Positions 25,342 to 32,940 of a stretch of DNA of 64,000 nucleotides are shown here, one piece after another. The notes under the pieces are model-generated. The model did no database searches. It was not told the DNA's origin and saw nothing but the letters and a program-made list of their open reading frames with translations. This DNA is from Streptomyces sp. NBC_01716. GTDB lineage: Bacteria > Actinomycetota > Actinomycetes > Streptomycetales > Streptomycetaceae. The stretch spans positions 3,906,001 to 3,970,000 of the forward strand of contig NZ_CP109181.1 in the NCBI RefSeq assembly GCF_036248275.1, written 5' to 3'. The position numbers and the translations under genes are program-made. Position 1 is the stretch's first letter. Each line of letters opens with the position of its first letter.

Positions 25342-26562
25342 ATGACCGCCACGAATCCCACGTCGTCCGCCGCGAGCGACGCCCCCGAGCGCCACCGCCC
25401 CCTGCTCAACCGACGCCTCGCGGAGTTCGGGACGACGATCTTCGCCGAGATGTCGGCGCTGGCCGTCCGCACCGGCGCGATCAACCTGGGCCAGGGCTTT
25501 CCCGACACCGACGGCCCGGAGGAGGTCAGGGAGGCGGCGGTACGGGCACTGCGCGACGGCCGGGGCAACCAGTACCCGCCGGGCCCCGGCATCCCCGAGC
25601 TGCGCACCGCGATCGCCGACCACCAGCTGAGGCGGTACGGCCTGGCGTACGACCCCGACACCGAGGTCCTGGTCACCGCCGGCGCCACCGAGGCGATCGC
25701 CGCGTCGCTGCTCGCCCTCGTGGAGCCCGGCGACGAGGTGATCGCCCTGGAGCCGTACTACGACTCGTACGCCGCCTCCATCGCCCTGGCGGGCGGCACG
25801 CGCGTCCCCGTCACGCTGCGGCCCCGCGACGGGGCGTACCACCTGGACCTGGACGAGCTGCGCGACGCCGTCACCCCGCGCACCCGGCTGATCCTGCTCA
25901 ACACCCCGCACAACCCCACCGGCACCGTCCTCACACGCGAGGAGCTGGCGGCCGTGGCGGCGCTCGCCGTCGAGCGGGATCTGCTGGTGGTCACCGACGA
26001 GGTGTACGAGCACCTGGTCTTCGACGGCGAGCATCTGCCCCTCGCGTCCTTCCCGGGGATGCGCGAGCGCACGGTCACCATCTCCTCAAGCGGGAAGACC
26101 TTCTCGTTCACCGGCTGGAAGGTCGGCTGGGTGACGGCCACGCAGGAGCTGGTGACCACGGTCAGGGCCGCGAAGCAGTTTCTGACGTACGTGTCGGCCG
26201 GGCCGTTCCAGTACGCCGTCGCCGAGGCGCTGCGGCTGCCGGACAGCTACTTCGAGGACCTGCGCGACGATCTGCGGGCCAAGCGCGACCTGCTGTCGGC
26301 GGGGCTCGTGGCGGCCGGGTTCGAGGTCTACCGGCCGGCGGGCACGTACTTCGTCACCACCGACATCCGGCCACTCGGCGAGAGCGACGGCTTCGCGTTC
26401 TGCCGCGCGCTGCCGGAGCGGTGCGGGGTGGTGGCCGTGCCGAACGCGGTGTTCTACGACCACCGGGAACAGGGCGCGCCCTTCGTACGGTTCGCGTTCT
26501 GCAAGCGCGCGGAGGTCCTGGCGGACGCGGCGGACCGGCTGAAGACGCTCGCGGCGGGGTGA
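25342..26562 (+). CDS. PLP-dependent aminotransferase (methionine/kynurenine aminotransferase-like)
   Basis: The 406-residue class I/II aminotransferase has INLGQGFPDTDGPEEV near the start, NTPHNPTG (about residue 190), VTDEVYEHLVFDG, and SSSGKTFSFTGWKVGW with the PLP lysine (about 250). FPD and the GWKVGW loop are typical of the YbdL/kynurenine aminotransferase branch acting on methionine, glutamine or aromatic amino acids. The ATG at 25342 has AGGA nine bases upstream and is preferred over the one at 25333. It converges on the CHAT gene 26 bases away. Confidence 0.92.
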   Translation: MTATNPTSSAASDAPERHRPLLNRRLAEFGTTIFAEMSALAVRTGAINLGQGFPDTDGPEEVREAAVRALRDGRGNQYPPGPGIPELRTAIADHQLRRYGLAYDPDTEVLVTAGATEAIAASLLALVEPGDEVIALEPYYDSYAASIALAGGTRVPVTLRPRDGAYHLDLDELRDAVTPRTRLILLNTPHNPTGTVLTREELAAVAALAVERDLLVVTDEVYEHLVFDGEHLPLASFPGMRERTVTISSSGKTFSFTGWKVGWVTATQELVTTVRAAKQFLTYVSAGPFQYAVAEALRLPDSYFEDLRDDLRAKRDLLSAGLVAAGFEVYRPAGTYFVTTDIRPLGESDGFAFCRALPERCGVVAVPNAVFYDHREQGAPFVRFAFCKRAEVLADAADRLKTLAAG

Positions 26563-26587
26563 GCGCGCGAGGACTTCAGGGAATGAC

Positions 26588-29500
26588 CTACGGTCCCGCG
26601 TGGACCTGGCAGGCCCACAGGCTCGGCGTACGGGGGTACTCGGCGCGCAGTTCGCACACCGCGCGGTGCAGGGCGCGCGCCGTGCCGTCGACGGTGAGCG
26701 GGCCGCCATCGGCGGGGTCCAGCCGCTCGTACAGCCCGCGCGCGACCCGCGCCCCGATCCTGTCGTCCACCGGCCAGAGCGAGCCGACGACATGGGGGAA
26801 GCCCGCCATCTGGAAGGCGCTCGCGATGTGCACGGACTCGTCGGCGAGTTCGGCGCTGATACGCATGGTGTCGCAGGCGGACAGATAGGCCAGACGGGCG
26901 CCGGGAAGGCGCAGCCGGGCGAGATCGCGCACGGTCGGAGACGCGTCGGGCGGGCCGTGCAGCACCAGTCGGCCGTTCGAAGGGCGCAGCGGATCGCTGA
27001 CGGCGTGGCAGGCGAAGTGGACGTGCGCGTGGTCGCGCAGGCGGGCGTCGACCGCCGCGCGGGTCGCGGCGCCGTCGGCGAGGAGCGTGGCGTACGGCAG
27101 CCGTCGCGCGAGCCAGTCGGCCTCCTCGCGCGCGCCGGGCAGCGCGGGAAGCCCGTCCGCCTCGGGGACGGCGACGATCAGGAGGGAGTCGCCCGGGGTG
27201 TCGGCGGCAGGGTCGTCGGAGCGGGGGCGCGCCGGGGCGCGTGTGCGGGCGTGGTGGAGCGTACGGAGTGTGGGGGCGTACGAGGAAACCACCCGGTCGA
27301 GGGCGCCCGGCCCATTGCCGTCCGGCGCCGCGGCGTGCAGGGGCAGCGTGCCGAGCAGCCCGCCAGGCGACCACCAGATCCGCGGCAACTCCTCCCCCTC
27401 CGGAGGGACTTCGAGGCCCAGCCGGTCGAGGACGGGGCCTGTGACGGCGGACCAGAGCCAGTCCAGCGTGGCCCGCACCTCGCCCTGGGCCCGCAGTGCC
27501 TCCTCGTGGCCGCTCCCCGGCGCGTTCATCCGCGCGAGCGCGTCGTGGAAACGCTCGGTGCGAGTGGTGACCGCCGGCGCGGTGAGCAGCGGCAGCGGCA
27601 GCGCTTCGACCGAGCCCCCGGTCACCAGGAGGGCGCCACCGGCCGGGGCCTCGGCACCGCCCGTACTGTCGGCGGGCGGCACATGCACCAGCACGACCGG
27701 CCCCTGTGCGGCTGCCGCGCCCAACTCGGCGTCGTCCCAGTCGCGTACGGACCGGAAGAGCCGCAACTCGGGGTGCTCGGCGCGGATCCGGGCGGTCAGC
27801 GCGTCCCACTGGGCGGTCAGCCGCTGCCGCCGGTCGCTGGCCGGGGCCACGGGACCGGACGGCTCGTACGAGGAGTCCTCCGGCGGCTCGTGGTCGGACG
27901 GCTCGTACGAGGAGTCCTCCGGCTCCGGTACCAACTCGTCCGTCGACGCGTCGAGTCCCTGCCGCAGCCTGACCAGCTCCTCCGCCAACTCCGGTGCCTT
28001 GCGGGCCAGTTCCGTCAGGTCGCTGTTCGCGTCGAAGGCCTGTGCCAGCAGCACCCCGCGTGCCTGCTCCAACAGCCGTACCGCCAGCCCAGGTTCACCG
28101 CACCGGACCGCGCACGCCGCGGCCTCCGCGCCCAGCCCCACCGTCCCGCCGAGCCGGAACTCCTGGTCGTCACGGAGGAGATGACGCGGCGAGAGGACCG
28201 GCATCAGGTCGACCGCGACGACGTACCCCTTGAGCGCGAGATCCGGTCTGCCGAGTTCCATCCCGGCACGCGCCCACCGCCAGGCCGCGTCCAGCCGCTC
28301 CGAGGACGGACACTGCGGTTCGAGCGCCGCCTCGCGGAAGGCCGCGGCGGACTGTCTGAGGTCGTCCACCGCGCGCGTACGTGCGTACCGTTCGGCCAGC
28401 AGTTCACCCAGCGCTGAGAGCCGGGTCGTGAGATTCGGGTGCTCCGGCGGCGTCGCGTCGACGGCCTCCCGCAGCAGGCGGACCGCCCGTTCGTGCGCGC
28501 CCGAGAACCACCCCGCACGCAGCGAGGCACGCTGGAGAACGGCCGCCGTCACCAGGAAGTTCGAGCGCAGCGGCGATCCTTCGGGCACGGCGGCGATGGC
28601 CGCTTCCAGCACCTCCCGCGCTTCTCGCAGATCCCGGCGCCGGTGGGTGATGTCGAAACGCGAGAGCAGGATGAGCGACAGTGACAACTGCCTCTGCGGC
28701 AGAAGCGGATCGGTCGCGTCGGTCAGCTCCAGCGCCGCCCTGATGTGCTCCACCGCCTGGTCGGCCGTGGCCACGTCGCGGGTCCGTCCGGCCGTACGCG
28801 CCAACGCACCGCCCGTCGCGGAGAGAACCGCCGCGCGCTTCGACGCGGACGCGCCGGGCAGCGAGGCGGCCCGCCGCCGGCAGTCCAGCGCCTCCGCCAG
28901 ATCGGCCGAATCCTGAAGCCTGTTGTGGCGGAGCATCAGCGCGGCGCCGAGATTGATCAGCCGTCCGCCGAGCAGATGATGTCCGGCGGGGGTCTCGCGG
29001 ACGGCCTCGCGCTGCGCGTCGACCGCCTCCGTCAACACCGCGAGGTCGGACGACTGTTGATGGAGCGAGAGCAGGACCGTACCCAGATTGGTGAGTGCGC
29101 CGGGCCGGGACGCGTGACCTGGCGGCAGCATCGCGAGCGCCTCGCGCATCCTGGCCACGGCGGTCACGAGATCTTCGGGGGCGCCGAGGCCGCGCTCGTA
29201 CCGCCCGCGCAGCTCCAGGGCGGAGTTGACCAGCCGCTGGACCGTACGGCCGGGCGTCCCGGCGGTGTCCCGGGGCTCCTCGTCGCGCAGGAGCCGCCGC
29301 GCCTCCTCCAGGTCGCGGACGTCCCCGATGCGCGCGTGCCGCAGCCGCAGCGCGAGGCCCAACTGCTCGTCGGCGCGGGTCCGCTGGCCCGGATCCGCCC
29401 AGACCTCCTGACGCGATCGGCCCAGTACGGCGATGGCCTCCTCCAGGTCGGCGAGCTCGCCCGTCCGCTCGTACCGCTTCACCAGCATGAGGGCCAGATC

Positions 29501-30496
29501 GGCCAGGGCTGAGCCCGGTCCGAGCGGGTTCCCGGCCACGGCGCCCCTGCTGAGCACGACGACCTCGTCGAACTCCTCGACCGTGCCGCCCGACCGGTCC
29601 AGCCGCAGACTCAACGCCCGTGCCAGGATGCTTCTGTGGCGGGCGAGGTCGGGGTTGTTGTCGTCCGTCTGGGCCAGTACGTCGCGGGCGATCCCGGCCG
29701 CCTCGTCCAGATCCTCCGCGTCGGAGGTCCGCTCGTACCGCTCCACCAGCGCCAGCCCGTGATTGCTGAGCCGGGTCAGGCGCTCCGGGTCGCCGGCCGG
29801 ACTGAGCCGGACGGAGCGGCGACCGAGGCGCAGCACCTCTTCGGCGAGGTGCGCCGACTCCTCGCGCAGAGCGTCGTCGTCCCAGGCGCGCGCCGCCGCG
29901 GCCAGCGCGTCGGCCAGGCGGGAGACTCGTACGGCGAGCTCCGGGTCGTCGGCGGCGGTGGCGAGCACCGAGAGCCGGCCGGCGGCGATCGCCTGCGCGC
30001 GCACCAAGTCGGGTGAACCACCCGGCGTTTCGAAGGCCCTCGCCATCTCCGGTGGCAGACCAGGCAGTTGACGGCCCTCACCGGCGGCCGTGGCGGCCAT
30101 GCACACCCCGCTCCACACCTCAGGACCGTCGGCGTCGGCGGGGTCCGGCCAGGACTCCGGGGGCAGTGAGGCCCAGAGTGCCGCCAACTCCGGTGGTACG
30201 GCCGCCCGGTCGCACACCCAGACGGGAAGCAGCAGCATCCCCGCGCACGAGCCCTCCTCCGCGCCCTTTCCCTCGCCGAGCTCACCGCACCGGGCCCAGT
30301 ACAGCCAGCCGGCCGCCTGCCGGGCGTCCATGTCCGTACGGAGATCGCAGCCGCGCAGCAACGCCGCCAGCTCCGCGTCGGCCTCCGGGCCGAACACCAG
30401 TGACCCGTCGCCCCGTTGAATGGCGCGGTCCAGCCGTCCCGTCACCGCGCCCAGCAGGTCGTCCCGGCCGTCCCGGCTTCTGCCCCGCACCCGCAC
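26588..30496 (-). CDS. TPR-CHAT caspase-like protein
   Basis: The protein has about 1302 residues. An N-terminal region of about 150 residues is followed by a very long helical-repeat region (about 150-950, many TPR-like units such as ALTNLGTVLLSLHQQSSDLA), then an acidic linker with a duplicated segment. A CHAT domain (about 1040-1302) keeps both catalytic residues: His1164 in HFACHA and Cys1208 in LSACDT. CHAT proteins are separase/caspase-like cysteine peptidases used in bacterial conflict and cell-death systems, with TPRs as sensors. The GTG start at 30496 (or 30490) is preferred because further upstream residues look non-coding. It is divergent from the genes at 30580 and 31163. Confidence 0.88.
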   Translation of the reverse strand: MRVRGRSRDGRDDLLGAVTGRLDRAIQRGDGSLVFGPEADAELAALLRGCDLRTDMDARQAAGWLYWARCGELGEGKGAEEGSCAGMLLLPVWVCDRAAVPPELAALWASLPPESWPDPADADGPEVWSGVCMAATAAGEGRQLPGLPPEMARAFETPGGSPDLVRAQAIAAGRLSVLATAADDPELAVRVSRLADALAAAARAWDDDALREESAHLAEEVLRLGRRSVRLSPAGDPERLTRLSNHGLALVERYERTSDAEDLDEAAGIARDVLAQTDDNNPDLARHRSILARALSLRLDRSGGTVEEFDEVVVLSRGAVAGNPLGPGSALADLALMLVKRYERTGELADLEEAIAVLGRSRQEVWADPGQRTRADEQLGLALRLRHARIGDVRDLEEARRLLRDEEPRDTAGTPGRTVQRLVNSALELRGRYERGLGAPEDLVTAVARMREALAMLPPGHASRPGALTNLGTVLLSLHQQSSDLAVLTEAVDAQREAVRETPAGHHLLGGRLINLGAALMLRHNRLQDSADLAEALDCRRRAASLPGASASKRAAVLSATGGALARTAGRTRDVATADQAVEHIRAALELTDATDPLLPQRQLSLSLILLSRFDITHRRRDLREAREVLEAAIAAVPEGSPLRSNFLVTAAVLQRASLRAGWFSGAHERAVRLLREAVDATPPEHPNLTTRLSALGELLAERYARTRAVDDLRQSAAAFREAALEPQCPSSERLDAAWRWARAGMELGRPDLALKGYVVAVDLMPVLSPRHLLRDDQEFRLGGTVGLGAEAAACAVRCGEPGLAVRLLEQARGVLLAQAFDANSDLTELARKAPELAEELVRLRQGLDASTDELVPEPEDSSYEPSDHEPPEDSSYEPSGPVAPASDRRQRLTAQWDALTARIRAEHPELRLFRSVRDWDDAELGAAAAQGPVVLVHVPPADSTGGAEAPAGGALLVTGGSVEALPLPLLTAPAVTTRTERFHDALARMNAPGSGHEEALRAQGEVRATLDWLWSAVTGPVLDRLGLEVPPEGEELPRIWWSPGGLLGTLPLHAAAPDGNGPGALDRVVSSYAPTLRTLHHARTRAPARPRSDDPAADTPGDSLLIVAVPEADGLPALPGAREEADWLARRLPYATLLADGAATRAAVDARLRDHAHVHFACHAVSDPLRPSNGRLVLHGPPDASPTVRDLARLRLPGARLAYLSACDTMRISAELADESVHIASAFQMAGFPHVVGSLWPVDDRIGARVARGLYERLDPADGGPLTVDGTARALHRAVCELRAEYPRTPSLWACQVHAGP
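27856..27922. repeat. 28-bp direct repeat inside the CHAT gene linker
   Basis: CGGACGGCTCGTACGAGGAG continues identically for eight more bases at 27856-27883 and 27895-27922. The copies are 39 bases (13 codons) apart and in frame, duplicating the acidic peptide PEDSSYEPS in the hinge between the TPR region and the CHAT domain. Confidence 0.9.
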
Positions 30497-30543
30497 GCCT
30501 GCCCCCGCTCCCGTCCGACAACTGACCCATTGTGTTGGACAGC

Positions 30544-30579
30544 GGCCCAAGCGTGCCCGCCCAAGGCACACTTGAGGCC
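30544..30579. promoter_or_regulatory. Imperfect inverted repeat in the divergent CHAT-module promoter
   Basis: GGCCCAAGCGTGCC (30544-30557) faces GGCACACTTGAGGCC (30565-30579). The arms match apart from one substitution and one inserted base, with a 7-base loop, and end directly against the ATG at 30580. It could be an operator shared by the divergent genes or an mRNA hairpin covering the ribosome binding site. Confidence 0.5.
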
Positions 30580-31023
30580 ATGACCGCATCAGACACGGCG
30601 TACGGGGAGGGTCCACGCGCCAGCTCCATCGCGGCTCTGTGCGCGCTGCTGGGGGCACGGGACGGGCTCTGGCGCACGGACGAAGAAGTCTCGGCGGCCA
30701 CCGAGCGCGCCAGGGCGCTGCTCGCGCTCTGCTCCACGGCGGACCCCGGGCAACTCGACGCGGCCTTCCGGGAGTTGGACGAGGCGCTGCTCCGGGCCGG
30801 CGACGCGCGCGGGCTGGGCGGCCAGCTGCGGGTAGGGCCGGGCCGGCCGTACCCCGGTCAGACGATCCCGGGCGTCCGCCCGATGATCAAGGTTGCCCTC
30901 TGCCCCGGCACGGTCCTCTGCACGCGCCGCGAACCGGCCAAGGACCTCCGACCGGCGCCACCGTGCGCGCTCAACGGCACCCGAATGCGCAAGGAACGCC
31001 TGCGCCGGGACCCGACGACATGA
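30580..31023 (+). CDS. Unknown 147-residue protein of the CHAT module
   Basis: The family is not recognised. Residues 10-75 are helical (ASSIAALCALLGARDGLWRT and following), and residues 75-147 are basic with four cysteines (VALCPGTVLCT, then APPCALNG). There is no signal peptide or membrane helix. The ATG at 30580 is preferred over an earlier in-frame one at 30532 that lies in the divergent promoter. It is divergent from the TPR-CHAT gene by 83 bases and followed by a membrane-protein gene, so it may be an adaptor or substrate of the peptidase. That is inference from position only. Confidence 0.65.
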   Translation: MTASDTAYGEGPRASSIAALCALLGARDGLWRTDEEVSAATERARALLALCSTADPGQLDAAFRELDEALLRAGDARGLGGQLRVGPGRPYPGQTIPGVRPMIKVALCPGTVLCTRREPAKDLRPAPPCALNGTRMRKERLRRDPTT

Positions 31024-31162
31024 GCGCGGTCGCGCCCAGGGCGTGTTGCGACAGCGGCGTCGCCCACCGACAGGGCCGGGCTCAGCGCGGGCCGGACACC
31101 GCGCGCCCCGCCCCTCCGGCGGACGACGCCAATTGTCGGACACGGCCCAGGCCCGCGCGCCG

Positions 31163-32050
31163 GTGAACCCCCTCCTCGTCACGCTCGGCACCAAGCTCAC
31201 CGAGCGCTGGCTCAACCTTCTCGTGCTGCCCGGTGCGCTCTTCCTGGGAGTCGTTGCCGCCGGCACCACCCTCGGGCACGCCCACTGGCACGACATCGAC
31301 CGGCTGCGCGAAGCCCTCGACGACCTGACCGCGCGGCCGGTCCTGGACCGTACGGGCACGGCGGCGATCGCGGTGGCGGTGATCCTGTTGCTCTCATCGG
31401 CGCTGTCGCTGGCCGCCCAGTCCGTCGGGACCGCCGTCGAGAGCTTCTGGCTGCGCGAGAGCCGTTTCCCGCTCGGGCGCCGGCTCCAGAGCGGGCGCCA
31501 CGCGGCCTGGCAGCGGCTCGACCACGAACGGACCGAGGCGATCCGCGATCCGGCCACCCCGGCGGCCGACATCGAACGCCTCACCCGGGCCCGCGACCGT
31601 ATCGCCCTGGTCCCGCCGAGCCGCCCCACCTGGTACGGCGACCGGCTCGCGGCAGCCGCCGCGCGCGTCCACGCGGCGTACGGCATCGACCTCGCCGCCG
31701 TGTGGCCCCGCCTGTGGCTGATCCTCGCGGAACCGGCCCAGCGCCAGATCGAGTCCGCACGTCTCGCCCTCGCCACGGCGGCACGGCTCGGCGCGTGGTC
31801 ACTCGGCTATCTCGCCGTCGCCGCGTGGTGGTGGCCGGCGGCCCTGATCGCCCTGGGCTGCGCGCTGGTGGCCCGTTCCCGCGCCCGCGAGGCGGTGGAG
31901 TCGCTGGCGTCCCTCGTGGAGGCGGCGGTGGACGTCCACGCCCGGGACCTGGCGGTCCTGGTGGGCCTGGAACCCCCGGACGCGACGGGCGGCCCGCTGT
32001 CGCCGGACACGGGGGACAGCATGTCGGAGATCTTCCGCAAGGCGGACTGA
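31163..32050 (+). CDS. Unknown membrane protein of the CHAT module
   Basis: The 295-residue protein has hydrophobic segments near the start (NLLVLPGALFLGVVAAGTTL), at about residues 70-95 (TAAIAVAVILLLSSALSLAA) and at about 215-245 (LGYLAVAAWWWPAALIALGC). Basic, Arg-rich helices lie between them. The family is not recognised. The start is uncertain: the GTG at 31163 begins just before the first helix, and a TTG at 31133 is the alternative; neither has a good ribosome binding site. It is the second gene in the divergent direction from TPR-CHAT and could be the membrane effector or target of that module. Confidence 0.65.
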   Translation: MNPLLVTLGTKLTERWLNLLVLPGALFLGVVAAGTTLGHAHWHDIDRLREALDDLTARPVLDRTGTAAIAVAVILLLSSALSLAAQSVGTAVESFWLRESRFPLGRRLQSGRHAAWQRLDHERTEAIRDPATPAADIERLTRARDRIALVPPSRPTWYGDRLAAAAARVHAAYGIDLAAVWPRLWLILAEPAQRQIESARLALATAARLGAWSLGYLAVAAWWWPAALIALGCALVARSRAREAVESLASLVEAAVDVHARDLAVLVGLEPPDATGGPLSPDTGDSMSEIFRKAD

Positions 32051-32215
32051 CGGGCGCCGCGCTCCCCGCCGGGCCGCTGCCCGCCCCCGCCCTCACCGGC
32101 GTGCGCGCTCGCATGCGCACTCGCGAAAGCCCGGCCGAGAACGGCGATCGTGCTGATCGCGGCTCTCGCCGGGCTGTCGGGTGCCGCAAGACACCAGGGC
32201 CGTACGCGCGGCCGG

Positions 32216-32761
32216 TCAGGCCTCGTCGGCCGGCTTCTGCTCGGTGGGCTTGTCCTCCGTCGGCGTCAGCCCGAAGGTCTCCACCAGCCACTTGTCGAAC
32301 TCGATAGACGCCCGCACCCAGCTGACCGTCGACGACACGAAGTGCTCCAGGCTGACCCCGGTACCGATCAGCATCTGGGCCTCGCCGATGAGCCGGACGG
32401 TCGTGGGGCCGTCCTCCTCCTCGTGCACGTGGCTGTAGACCTTGGGCCACAGCGTGCGGCGGTTCCAGTCGTCGATCGCGTCGAGGATCTTGGGCTTGTC
32501 CTCAAGGGCGTGCGGCCGGTCGTAGAAGGTCCGTACCGAGAAGACCTGCTGGTCGTCCTCGCCGCGGAACATGAAGTACGTACGGAAGTCCTCCCACGGC
32601 GCGGCGAGGTCACCCTCGTCGTCGACGACGTACTTCAGCTCCATCTGGTCGAGGAGCTGCTTGACCAGATCCTGGTCGGGGACGACAGGGCCCGCCGGTC
32701 CCGCAGCCTGCGGTTGGGGCTGGGCCCCGAAGTTCGGAATCGAGGACGGGTCGATGGTCAT
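32216..32761 (-). CDS. YbjN-domain protein
   Basis: The 181-residue protein has a central domain (about residues 30-165) matching the YbjN/type III secretion chaperone-like fold, seen in KYVVDDEGDLAAPWEDFRTY and NRRTLWPKVYSHVHEEEDGP. Pro/Gln-rich and Glu/Lys-rich tails flank it. Members are common in Streptomyces and probably act as protein-binding or chaperone-like factors, with unknown partners. It lies downstream of clpB but beyond a terminator, so it is transcribed separately. Confidence 0.85.
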   Translation of the reverse strand: MTIDPSSIPNFGAQPQPQAAGPAGPVVPDQDLVKQLLDQMELKYVVDDEGDLAAPWEDFRTYFMFRGEDDQQVFSVRTFYDRPHALEDKPKILDAIDDWNRRTLWPKVYSHVHEEEDGPTTVRLIGEAQMLIGTGVSLEHFVSSTVSWVRASIEFDKWLVETFGLTPTEDKPTEQKPADEA

Positions 32762-32866
32762 CGCTTGATTCTCCTGAGGAAGGCATGCCGTTGTCTGACA
32801 ACGACCCTAGCCGCGATACCCGGGCCTGGGCCCCGCACCCCGTCGACAATCCGGCGGAAGGCAGGG

Positions 32867-32897
32867 CGGGCCCGCCACCGTTGCGGTGACGGGCCCG
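32867..32897 (-). terminator. Terminator of clpB
   Basis: CGGGCCCG (32867-32874) and CGGGCCCG (32890-32897) pair, continued inward by CACCG/CGGTG around a TTG loop with one mismatch. It lies 44 bases after the clpB stop. Confidence 0.75.
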
Positions 32898-32940
32898 GGG
32901 GCCGGGGTCGGAGGCCGGTACCGGACCCAGCCGCACCGCC

